A stretch of 64,000 nt of DNA, taken from contig NBIV01000060.1 in assembly GCA_003194525.1 (NCBI GenBank), forward strand, positions 248,001 to 312,000, read 5' to 3'. The translations under genes were made by a program, and so were the position numbers. Of the stretch, positions 19,879-29,852 are shown in pieces. Each line of letters opens with the position of its first letter. The stretch's first letter is position 1. The stretch comes from Gracilariopsis chorda (taxonomy: Eukaryota; Rhodophyta; Florideophyceae; Gracilariales; Gracilariaceae). Under the pieces are notes generated by a model. The model had not been told where the DNA came from, made no database searches, and saw nothing but the letters and a program-made list of their open reading frames with translations.

Positions 19879-21775
19879 TTAGAGGCCGAGTAGCTTTCTG
19901 GCTTTCTCGGCGAGTTTCTTAGGAGTGCGTTTTCGTAGCAGTAAACGCTTCAACAAAACTGGCATGTCTTTGTAAATTCGATCGAGAGGTTCTAAGGTAT
20001 CTTCTTCTTTTCCAAGTCCTTTCCAACGAACGTGAACAAGCAAACATTCCTTAGTCTCGACCAAGTTGAGAAGCCGGGAGACCGGCATGCCAGTTTCTGA
20101 AGAAACGACATCAGACATTATCCCATTTTGATCTAAAGATGCGTCGTGATAGAATTTCAAACGCGTTCCGTGAACTTCATCGTGTGCGCCATTTCTCAAA
20201 TCCTCTACTTGATAGACGTAGTTCGAAAGAGCCTTAACCACGCGTCGTGGCCTACGCCAGCGCAAAGCCAGCTTCTCTCCTTCATGAAAGTGTTCGCGAG
20301 CAACCAGCACGAAATCGCCTTTCTCAAAGTTTGGCAACTGCCCTTTCGAGTCCTTGGACCGTGACGCCTCGTGGTTGCGCCGGAGATTGCTCTGGACCAG
20401 GGAGTGTAGGTTGGCAATCTTCGTTTTGAGTGCCTCAATGTTGACAAATTTTTCCAGCAGTGCTGCCTTCACAGTCATAGGTTGAGTTTTTGCCGTGCGA
20501 ATGAATGTAGCAATTGGAGGAGTGGGCTCTAGACCGAGAAAGGCGGTGATGGGAGGTGTGTTTCCGCGTTGAGGGGAGGGTGCATTGTTCAGTGCGCTTT
20601 GAATGGGTAGAAGGTCCGGCCACTCGGAGAAGTCCATTTGAAACTCAGACACAAGGGCACGAAATGTACGAATGACTTCCTTTCCTAGGCGTTCTACTGC
20701 TCCATTGCTCCACGGGGTGTACGGCAAAGTAAAATGGTGCGGCACGCGAAGAGTCTTCGTAACCATGCGCACAGTTTCATTACGAAAATGCGTGGGGCCA
20801 TCAGACATTTGCCCCTGTGGTACATTGAAAGCGGCGCACCAATCAATGATTGCCAATGCAGCGTTCTCCGCGGATGTTCCAGGAGTTGCAAAAAACCACT
20901 TGTAGTCAGAATGATCGCCATGAAGCATCAAGATGTACTTCGGTCCCGTTCGACTGTTTCCGATTTCAATGTAATCGAACTGGAGCAAGTCGTTGGCTTT
21001 TGCTCGTGTACGGCATGTCCAAATGGCCGAGGTACCTTTTCGCCACCTATGGTGGAGATGCAATGGATGCAGAACTCTACGAACGTGTGGACGTCGTCTG
21101 CCAAGGCGCTCCAATGATAATGATTGCTCAAAATCTTCAAGGTGGTGTGCCTGCCGCGGTGGCTAGCTGGTCTGGTGTGTGCAATTATGCATAGCCGTAG
21201 CTGAAGATTTTTGGAACCATCTGGGATCCAAACAGCTCCGTCCGAAATCCGCCAGAGGCCCTCAGTGGAGTGGGAGGTCAGAGAACGGTCGTTAGCATGG
21301 TGCGTTTGTTGGTCAGCGATTTCAGCCGGCGAGGGCCAGCAGAAATGTTCAGCATTCGATGAAGGCAAGACGGGAATTGTGACCAAACGTCGGACGGTGG
21401 GGGGAACGGACCAGCGAGTCATCAGGTCGGTCCATACGTTGTCCAAGCCCGTGATGTGGAAACATAGATGAGGGTAGGAGCTTAGACGAACAGCCAAACG
21501 AAGCACCTTCCTAATCGAAGATGGGCTGAGATCAGGAAGCAACGAAAGAGGATCGAATAAAAAAACTAAGTTGTTGTGATCTGTGAACAAATCGAATCCC
21601 GCAGCGGTGGCTGCCAACCAATGCATGCGTTCTACTGTGGCCATGATCGCAAAGCCTTCTTTCTCCAGAGTGGACCATCCAATTTGGGTTGCATTAAAAC
21701 GTCCGGAACAAAAAGTAAGTGGGGTGTGTCGCTGTTCGCTGTGGGGCTTCGATAGGTCTTCGTAGGGTACCTGGG
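19879..21775 (-). pseudogene. Family B RNase H C-terminal part, integrase and chromodomain-like end
   Basis: Two overlapping frames. The first (21775-20928) continues RNase H: HTPLTFCSGRFNATQIGWS, EKEGFAIMATVERMHWL, TDHNNLVFLFDP, then the integrase zinc region with CIHC. After a frameshift near 21000 the second frame (to 19879) has the integrase core with LLQFDYIEIG, MSDGPTHFRNE and WSNGAVERLGKEV, i.e. all three acidic residues, then a basic C-terminal part with RWRRPRRVVKAL and a chromodomain-like LLVHVRWKGLGKEEDTLEPL. The integrase half is one open frame of about 370 codons, much better kept than the RT. Confidence 0.85.
21765..21775 (+). repeat. Left target-site duplication of the LINE
   Basis: GGGTACCTGGG, identical to 25931-25941. 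Removing the LINE and one copy rejoins the family B RNase H frame (ATQVP to YEDLSKP on the minus strand), which proves both edges. Confidence 0.93.
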
Positions 21776-21837
21776 GGCACAAGCGATCCGCCTTCACGTG
21801 GTGTGCCTGTCTTCTCGCAAGAGAAGCGAAACGGATC
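21776..21837 (+). ncRNA. HDV-like self-cleaving ribozyme at the LINE 5' end (predicted)
   Basis: Pairings seen by hand: P1 21776-21781 (GGCACA) with 21802-21807 (TGTGCC); P2 21785-21790 (GATCCG) with 21832-21837 (CGGATC); P3 21791-21792 with 21800-21801, only two clear pairs; P1.1 21795-21796 (CA) with 21808-21809 (TG); P4 21811-21816 with 21821-21826 closing a GCAA tetraloop; J4/2 begins with C21827 in CGAAA, the position of the catalytic cytosine. The order and nesting are those of HDV-like ribozymes, which are known at the 5' ends of R2 and other LINEs, where they cut the element RNA from an upstream transcript. The cut would fall just before G21776, exactly the element's first base. The short P3 is the weak point. 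Confidence 0.82.
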
Positions 21838-21884
21838 TGCGGTAGGGTCTCCAACGGAGACCAGCATAATTCAGGCTGTGGAAG

Positions 21885-24800
21885 ATGAAAAAATCCAAAA
21901 ACAACAGCGAAAGAAGAACATTACGCATACTCCAGCTTAACTGCAGGAGCTTACTTGCGACAGTGAAACGAAGCTAGATCGCGCGCATAGCTCATGCTTG
22001 GAAGGTGGACATCCTTTGTCTTCAGGAAACTCACTTCCAGGAGTTAGATCGGACACCTCGAATCCAAGGTTTCAAGTTAGTAGGAAGATGTGACAGAGAT
22101 GCCGACTTTGGACAACAAGGAGAAAGGGGAGGAGGAGTGGCAACGTATCAACGAGACGACCTCACAATAGACCTATTGACAGACGAGCCAATTCAGAAAT
22201 GATTAAAGAGAGTGACAGTACTAGTCAGGTCTCCAAGAGGTCCGCTCTCAATTGCTAATGTATACGTTCCTCCACAACTGCACGCTACAGAGTGGTACAA
22301 GGCATTGGAAGACCAGGATATGGTAGTAGCTGACAGCAACACATGCGGGTCGTGGTATCCATCAAGAGCGGAAGCTTCTGGAATCGCATTAGAAGAGTAC
22401 CTCGGAGAAACCGAACGCGTCGTCCTCAACGTAGATGGGGTCGCAACCCATACGGATCCAAGGCATGGAACGCAAAGTGCGATAGATATAACGGCGATAC
22501 CAGAAAAATGGGTTCCGCTAACCACATGGGAGGCATCCGACCTTCCATTTTCAGACCATCACCCGTGCCTTGTGTCCATAGATATTGGGCGTAAGTCTTG
22601 CGTCCAGAAGAAATGGAAGACTTGGAGTATCAAAAATGCTGACTGGACCAAATTCCAAACGTACGTAGACGATAACCTTAGCATGATTGAAGATAATAGT
22701 ATAGAGAGCTTAGACGAACAGTATCATCGCTTTTGCGAAGTAGTGCTAGGAGCAGCAAGGATGCATGTACCATTTGGAAGACGGAGACGCGAAGCACCAT
22801 GGTGGAGTCCGGAAGCATCGGGAGTGATCCAGCTGAGAGCAGAGAAATGGAGAGAGTATCGAAACGATCCGAGTGCAGGAAATAGGTTAGCATTACAGCA
22901 GGCCCAAAAACATGCGCGAATAGTTATTGACAGACTCAAACGGGATGCATGGCAGGAACTCACAAGTTCACTACACCCAAACGATAATGATGCAAAGTTA
23001 TGGCGAATAACGAAGGCAATTGAAAAGGGAAAATGGGAACGTCCATCACTTTGTCCTCCAGGGGGCGAACAATGGTTTGATAAGAAGAGAGCGAAGTGGT
23101 TTGTCAAATCAGAGATCAGAAGTGTGCGGACACACGTCAAAAACAGAACAGTGAGAAACGAGTACAGACGGGCACTGGACACATATCATAAACATGCAAA
23201 AGAGTCAGTGATAGGAAAGGTATTTCAACCTCAACACCTTGATGTGGAGTTGAGAAATATGACCCCGAAGAAGGTAGGAGGCCCGGATGAGATACAGATA
23301 GCTTTCCTACAGAATCTTCCTCCAATTGGAAAAGAGTGGCTACTGCACCTTATAAACAGAAGTTACAAGGAAGGGCGGACTCCGGCAAAGTGGAGATTAT
23401 CCCGACTCATTCCAATTCCTAAACCAGGCGTCAAGGGAAAGTTTCGGCCCATATCTCTCACATCGGTCGTGGCACGGCTTGCGTAACGGATGGTTAATAG
23501 GGAATTCATGAAATGGTTGGAGCCAAAACTCCCTGCGTGTCAAGCAGGATTCAGAATGAGCCGAACGACAGACGAACATATTGCTGCCCTTTGCGAACAT
23601 ATAACGCATGGCTGGCAGCAACGCCGACAGACATTAACACTTTTCTGTGACTTCTCTAAGGCTTATGACTGCGTTCAACATCACCGACTGTTAGTAAAGC
23701 TGGCGAATCTTGAGTGTCCGACTTACCTCTGGAGATGGATAAGAGCATATGTAATGGACCGCAGATGGACTTGCATATGGAACACAGCTGATACCAGACC
23801 TTATGTAGTAGCTCAAGGTCTACCACAAGGCGGGACTCTTTCCCCAGGACTATGGCTTGCATATGTCGCAGATCTTCCCGAGCGAGTGCAGCAGGGTGAT
23901 TCAAGAATTGCGGTAACAATGTTCGCCGATGATGTATCCATATCAGCGACACAACGAAAACTGGATTTCTGTGCCCATGTTATTCAATCTTCAGTACAAA
24001 GACTGGAGCAACACTGCGAAGAAAATAACATCAAGATGAATCCGAAGAAAACCACACTAGTTCCGTTCACATACGCACAATGGAAAAAAGACCGTAGCAA
24101 GTAAGAAGTACAAGTAGCTGGAACGTGGATAGAGCTTTCAGTTTTCACGAGATTTCTAGGAGTCATCATGGATAGCTGCCTTACATTCCACCATCATATA
24201 CACAAGGTGGCTGCACGGTACAGGTCACGGTCGCGCATTCTTCGGTGTCTAACTGGAACCACGTGGGGGGCAGACTGGGTGACCATGCACGTATTTATAA
24301 TGGGTTTCGTTGAACCCATTGCAAGGTATGCAGCGTGCGTAGTCATACAGAATGCTCTATCTTGTGCAGTACAAGAATTGGAAAGAACCCGAAATGAAGC
24401 AGCCCGAATTCAAACAGGCTGTACACGATCTTCCCCTGTGAGAAAACTTAGAAACCTTTTGAGTCTACCCTCTCTTCAAGAAATTGCGGCTGCACAGGCA
24501 GCACAGTTATACGAGAAAGCGAAACTATGTCGTGCAGAGGATCCAACAACTATTGCTTTAGCACTTAACAGAGAGTCTTCGGCACGTATTCGCAAGAACA
24601 GGTCGTCATTCAAGAAGACAGCAGAGCAATTATTGGCTGAGTGTGCTTTGTTGCAGCTCAACAGAGCACCACTCCCAACAGAGCCAGGCGTGGCCCAAAC
24701 AGGAGGCATCAGCTTCTGTTACACGTCATGCACTAAGGAAGATTCTGTTGAACATCTGCAGTAACAGGCTCTACAAACATTGACAAAGCTCCCACCGCCC

Positions 24801-25900
24801 GATTGCGAGATCTGGAGTGATGGCTCAGTGGGGCGACCGAAGTGGCTTCAAGAAGCACAACCGTTACGAGCAGCTGTGGAGTGGGACGAAGGATGGTACA
24901 CGGGATCGATTGATTATCCGAACAGCTTCACGGCCCATGCGGAGGTTGTTTCCAACTTTCAAAACAAACATAATCGGACACCGAGTATAGTGATACGATA
25001 TGACGATGGATTTGTGATGGGATACGAAATAGACGCTGAACATCAAGAGTTACTGGATGCCGATGGACATAAGCTTAAATGGCGTGTACTTAACATTTCC
25101 GAGGTTTGGGGAAGTGCTTTTGCGATCTGGTGGAATGCATCAATTACCCCCCAAACTGGCATGGAGCCCGCAGGGATAGGGACAACGTCGTTTTATGCGG
25201 GAACATGGGAAATATATCACTCACTTCAAGTTGTTAAGGGAAGAATAGGATCTGGGTGGACTGGACACATAAGGCTGATAACGGATTCTCAGAGCGTGGT
25301 TGAGAGTATTCGAGGAGCTGTAAGAGATCAACCGTATTCTTTGCAACAAGTATCACGTACGAGATCGGCAAAACATGCACTATAGATATGGTCTGGATAC
25401 CGAGCAATTGGGGTTTGCACCGCAACGACCTTGTAGACAGTTTGACCAAAGAAGCATTGGAACTACCTCAGCATTTGCAGATAACCGTGCCAGTGGACTA
25501 CGCAGAAGTGAAACGAAGAGTGAAGTCTCGAACACGATGTAGGAAAATTATTCAGTCTATACCTCAGGAGCTCACACAAGTGGTATCACAAAGAGAAGCG
25601 GAAGTTACATTGTCGCAGTTTGCAGTAGGCCATACACCTCTTTTGCACCCGCTCGGAACGCACTTGTACAAGCAAAGAATCGTGTGTACTTGCCGACCGG
25701 GAGTACTGAATGATGTGGACCACTTTGTTCTAAGGTGTCCTTTGCGAACAAGGTCTCGGCGAACCTGCCTGCCAAGTATGCGAGAAAGACACGGGATGGA
25801 TGTTGGAGAAATCATCAAAAAGTGGCCGGAATGTATGCTGGTCTTCCTAGCGAGAGAACGCTTTTTTCACATGAAGCGATCTACACTATGTAGGAATTAG
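21885..25900 (+). pseudogene. LINE polyprotein: endonuclease, reverse transcriptase, RNase H
   Basis: Start ATG 21885, then one frame of about 1338 codons. Endonuclease (about 21920-22600): LRILQLNCRS, DILCLQETHF, SAIDITAIPE, SDHHPCLVSI, as in APE nucleases that nick the target. RT (about 23240-24100): GGPDEIQIAFLQ, KFRPISLTSV, DFSKAYDCVQHHRLL, GLPQGGTLSPGLW and MFADDVSIS, the FADD catalytic box. RNase H (about 24790-25440): IWSDGSVG, TDSQSVVES and WIPSNWGLHRNDLVDSL. A Cys/His tail follows (CTCRPGVLNDVDHFVLRC). Stops: TAG 21975, TGA 22200, TAA 23484, TAA 24102, TAA 24762; frame changes before 25352. The rest of the frame is kept, so decay is by point changes. Confidence 0.92.
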
Positions 25901-25930
25901 ACTAGTGTACCCGTAAAAAAGAGAGAGAGA

Positions 25931-25941
25931 GGGTACCTGGG
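25931..25941 (+). repeat. Right target-site duplication of the LINE
   Basis: GGGTACCTGGG directly after the A-rich/(GA)n tail; identical to 21765-21775. Confidence 0.93.
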
Positions 25942-27364
25942 TAGCTATCTCAGACCAATGGGTATCAGAAGCGTCCGTGTAAATGCACAGTCGCTGATTC
26001 TCATCCCGATGGGCAAGCGTTACTGTGTGGGAAAGTGCCTGCATGCATTGTTCGAAAGCTCGAGTTTCAGCGGTGCTCCAACCCAATGACTGCAGTTGTA
26101 CGGCTGCTACAGCCCTCTTGGTTCGCTTTCCAGCATGTTCGTAAACTTGTTCCATGAAGTCGTGCATTGGAGAGATTAGCCCATTGAAGCCTGGGATGGC
26201 GGTCTTTACCCATTGCATGGCACAAAACAATTGCTGCAAGTGGGCGCCTGTGGACGGGGGCTGCATGTTCACCAAGCCGTCGAGCTGTCTAGGATCATAT
26301 CGTACGCCGTCTGCAGAAACAATTCGACCACACCAACGGATTGATTTTGCGAACAGGATGCACTTTCGTGGGTGCAGTCGAATGCAATACTGCGTAAAAG
26401 TACGGAAGAGAAGACTATTTCCATCCAGAAGTCCTTCAATGCTATGGCTGTGGAGCAGAAGGTCGTGAAGCCAATAGAGCAGCTGCTGAAGCAGCTCCTT
26501 GGGAAACACGGTGGCAAGTGCAGACTGCAGATGTGTCGTAGCGTTTGTGGTGCCATGAAGAACTCTAGTGGGAGAGAGCACCCCATCAGGTGTGATGAAT
26601 GACTGTATTACCTGTGATTCCTTGTCAAGAGGAAATTGCCAATATTCATGGGAGAGATCAAAAGATGCCAAGAAACGTGCTTTAGTTAGCTTCAAGAGTT
26701 CCTGTTCTATGTTCGGCATGGGTTATTGATGCTTCACAGTGTACTTGTTGATCGGGCGTAGATCCACTGTGAAGCGAAAGTGAGCTGCTCCAGGTTTCAG
26801 GACGATTAGAGGAGCGGAAGCCCAAGGGGAAGATGGGTTGGGATAAGCCATTCCAGCTTGGATGAGGTCTGTAACGAAGTTGTCCAGAAATTGGCGCTGC
26901 TCTTGAGAGTACTTTCTAAGACGGACGCAAACTGGACGGGCGTCAGGCGTCAGAGAAATCTTTAGAGGAGCGACCTTCGCAGAGGGTCTAGAAGAAAGCG
27001 TGGTGCGGGAAATATTCAGGTTTTCTTGAACGATTTGGATGAGTGTGCCTCTTGCTGCCGCTGGGAGACCATTGACGATAGGTGTTTCGATCATCTCATC
27101 GGCTGCTGTACGAATGTCTTCGTGCTGATCTGCGTCTATGGAACCCAGCAGGGAAGGGTCGGGGAAGGGGTCCTCGTCACAACGGGCTTTGTCGTACATG
27201 ACTCGAGGTCGGTCGGGAGCTGACGGTGCTCGGCCCGCTTCTGCAGGTACACGATTGATTCGAGCAATCATTAGGCGACTGACATGGCCCTTAGCAGAAT
27301 GCGACGTAGGTTTACCCACTTCCGAGCAGTCTGAACCATTGAGAGCGAATAGGTTGTTGTCCAA
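25942..27364 (-). pseudogene. Family B reverse transcriptase and start of RNase H
   Basis: Minus-strand frames from 27364 to 26723 and 26719 to 25942, separated by TAA in the frame (VKHQ stop PMPNIEQ). Landmarks: AGMAYPNPSSPWASAPLIVL, FTVDLRPINKYT, ASFDLSHEYWQFPL, TRVLHGTTNATTHLQSAL, LLYWLHDLLLHS, then the RNase H start LCIYTDASDTHWSEIATQVP, where the LINE sits. In the catalytic box the expected WLDDLL is WLHDLL, so the first of the two metal-binding aspartates is lost. Dead by residue and by stop. Confidence 0.85.
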
Positions 27365-28263
27365 TAGGGTGTGGGTGTCAACACGTAGATGCTGCAGGAC
27401 AGGTGTTCCGATGAGAAGTTCTTCGCATGCGAGGTCATCGTCGGCGACTAAGAACGATATGTTCCTGAGAGCAAGGTTCCCAGACGCCAGATGCAGGATG
27501 GTGCGTGTTACAGTTCATGTTCGCGACAATGAAAACTTCTCTGTGGATTCATTGTTGCCTTTCTTCAGAGCTACCGCTAGCGAGATTGTCTGGATAGCTG
27601 CGATTTTCCCAATGCCTTTGATTGCTGCTGCTTCGGCAATTTGTGGTGACACAATGCTGTCGTCACTGCCATCATCGCATCGACCAGTGGAATTAATGGA
27701 AGATAAGCCATCGGAGACGGTGACACAACAGTTCGCTAACAGTTTCCTTTCTGCCGGCTGTAAAGGGGCTACAACACCAGGGTCCTTAACATTCCTGCTC
27801 TGTTAGTCATGAGAGCTCTGACGGAAGGTATAATGGCAATCCTGGACCTTCTATCTAATGAGGATTCCCCAGTGAGATATATCTCGAATTGCCTTTCCGA
27901 CACATCTGGAGGTCTCTTCAGTGTTAGGGTAGGCTGTTCGCTTATGACCTTTGTCATGCTGTAGTGACTGACGTCGAGTCCTACGTTTAGTGGGTAGTCA
28001 TCGTCCACGAAGTCGAATGTGAACTCTGCGTGTGTGTTCTTGATGTCCTGTATGGGTAGTGTCCATGAGCAGACTACAGTCATAGCGTTTAGAAGTTCGT
28101 GCCCCCATCCTCTCCTATATATTCGCGTCGGTCTATTTGGTTTGAACTTGATTCCGAAGGCCCCGCATAATTTCATGGCAGATCTTATTCCGCCTGACGA
28201 AAATGGGTTTCTTTCGTCCATAATGAGGTTCGGATCGTATGTCTGATGTTCCGAACCTCTCAT
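27365..28263 (-). pseudogene. Family B protease region, two retropepsin-like stretches
   Basis: The first stretch (28263-27769) has IMDERNPFSSGGIRSAMKL, CSWTLPIQDIK and PLNVGLDVSHYS, which looks like a retropepsin with D-E-R in place of D-T/S-G. The second (about 27700-27360) has DDGSDDSIVSPQIAEAAA and DDDLACEELLIGTPVLQHL, also retropepsin-like with the hydrophobic-Gly motif. A stop and frame changes separate them. Having two such stretches in tandem is odd; one may be a tether domain or a related non-catalytic fold. Confidence 0.5.
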
Positions 28264-28439
28264 TGAAAAAACCGCTTGTCTAGTTTCCTCTGGGATCGAA
28301 GTCGTGCATTGTTATGATATTCATTGCGTGGTCTGCCCTTAGAGTAGTTTTACTTCTTTTCGTTCCTCTCTTTTTGGTCTTCATTCGCTCTTCCCTCATG
28401 CGAGTGTTTCGTTGTATCTTTGTTGTCTTCATTTTGCTC

Positions 28440-29413
28440 TCAACTACGTTTGCGCTTTCTATTGGAATTCTTCCAGGGCTTGTTTCTATTCATGTATGCC
28501 CTGCTGTCGCGTAAACTTCCTGGACTGGGCTTCTTTACCTCGAGATCTTTTCCTTCTATTCCTGATTCTCCTAAGGCCTGCATTGCGTTCTGCAGTCCAA
28601 TTCGCGAACATCCATTTCCATCCTCTTCGTCCTTCTGGCGGTAGGTTATCGCAGACCTTAGAGTGGTGAAGCAGCTTAACGAAATCGCCCTTGCCACTCC
28701 TGTGATCTCACCTTCCTCAACATTCTTAAGTACGATTAGAAGTTTGCCGATTCGCTCCTGTTTCAATGGTATCAAAGACTGAGTATTGCTTGGAAGGTTA
28801 TTTGCTGAAAATACGAGATTACTAATAATGTTGCTAAACATCTGCGGTGCGAGTCCGGCGTTTTGCAGGAAGACAATTGCAAATTTTTGACTGTCGCAGA
28901 GGTCTTGTTCTGCTCGCGTATGAATAAGGTACGATAGCGCTGGTCCAGAGAAGTGATCAATTTACTGAGCGATGGATTCGCCATCTCTGCACCTGCAGTT
29001 GTTTATCTCCTGGTAAAGCCTGACTATACGCCTGAGACGATCGATGGTGCTGTCTTTTGCTACGAGGCTGACAATATCGCCGAAGATCTTCATTTGATCA
29101 ATTGTTTGATCAGTGTCTCAGGTAAAAGCTAAATCACCGCTCTTTATGCCTTTTTAACTGCCTCTTTCTTCGAAAATTCAAGGGAGCGATATAAAGTCAT
29201 TACGAATGATGCTGCTACGCCTTCTGCTCTTGAGTCTCAGCCAGTAGCGCATGCTTTAAGATTCTCAGTCCATTCCATCACAGACGCTTTCCACATCAGT
29301 TCGTTTGTGTCTGGGAGTAGTCTGGGTGGGGGTAATATGTTATTTGAAGGTAGCCCGTCTTCTGGGCCCATACATTCTAAGCTAGCCTCCGTAAGCGATG
29401 TAAGATTCATCAT
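28440..29413 (-). pseudogene. Family B gag remnant
   Basis: From a plausible ATG at 29413, pieces read as a helix-rich gag: LMWKASVMEWTENLKA, TLIKQLIKMKIFGDIVSLVA, RIVRLYQEINNC, IDHFSGPALSYLIHTRAEQD and NAGLAPQMFSNIISN. The last part is polar and basic (YMNRNKPWKNSNRKRKRS). Stops interrupt it near 29250, 29140 and 28970. No zinc knuckle was found. Assignment rests on position before the protease and on the general pattern. Confidence 0.55.
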
Positions 29414-29455
29414 TCGTAAGTGGCGAAGGGGGCTAGCAGCTTCAAACAACGGCAA

Positions 29456-29720
29456 TCAGCACAAGATGATGCCGGGAGCTTTTTGGGAGCTCCTGGTATC
29501 TTTATTGGAGTTTAAATCGGGATACAAGGCGACCCTTAGGGTACTATAGAACGTGGCATAGGACGTGGAGGAGAACGTTCCCTGCTAACGATGTCGATTG
29601 TCGGTTGGGACGACAGTTTTCTCTTCGTTATTGTCAGTGCGTTATCGACAACAGTACGTGTTGATCATCGTTCCTCAGATTAGCTCCGTTACGCATAACG
29701 CTATACGAGAGCATCGACGG
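29456..29720. other. No gene recognised; expected site of family B leader
   Basis: The 5' LTR and primer site of family B should lie here or just to the right, but no match to the 19868 LTR start could be found. Confidence 0.3.
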
Positions 29721-29721
29721 C

Positions 29722-29852
29722 CGGCATAGTCTGATACAGGATGCCCGAAAGTTGTTAGCTTTCCTGAGGAGAGAGAGGTTTTTTACATGAGAAACCTCTA
29801 CCAGCATGCAGTAATCAGGCATACTGAACCCACAATAAAGAAGAAGAAGAAG
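29722..29852 (+). repeat. LINE 3' end, strongly 5'-truncated
   Basis: The stretch from GTTGTTAGCTTTCCTGAGG through GTAATCAGGCATACTGAACC to (AAG)n aligns with the 3' end of the LINE fragment at 35240-36075 (other strand) and, more weakly, with the end of the full LINE at 25860-25930. The Leu-rich ORF on the minus strand here is just the tail read backwards. Confidence 0.7.

Larger units (their letters stand above)
21776..25930 (+). mobile_element. APE-type LINE, full length, inserted in family B
   Basis: 4155 bp between perfect 11-bp target duplications. It has a short 5' UTR (109 nt) with a ribozyme-like fold, one long reading frame with endonuclease, reverse transcriptase, RNase H and a zinc-binding tail, and a 3' end of AAAAAA followed by (GA)n. 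No separate ORF1 is present. The gene has five in-frame stops and a frameshift, but the ends are perfect. The domain order EN-RT-RNase H fits the I/Tad/Ingi-like part of the LINE tree; the clade is not settled. Confidence 0.93.
19869..29413 (-). mobile_element. Decayed Ty3/gypsy element, family B, split by a LINE
   Basis: Minus-strand order: gag (29413-28440), protease-like (28263-27769 and 27700-27360), RT, RNase H, integrase, chromodomain-like end (19879). The LINE at 21776-25930 interrupts the RNase H domain. It is a different lineage from families A and C, with the integrase style (FDYIEIG, SDGPTHF, SNGAVERLG) that I associate with Ty3 elements of oomycetes and algae. Many stops and lost residues show it is dead. 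Confidence 0.85.

Noticed and set aside
21885..25900. Alternative genetic code, suggested by in-frame TAA, TAG and TGA in an otherwise open LINE frame
   Set aside because: All three stops occur, other genes here end normally at them, and a frameshift is also present; simple decay explains it.
28314..28669. Hydrophobic plus-strand ORFs
   Set aside because: They are the complement of the Lys/Arg-rich gag and protease region of family B.
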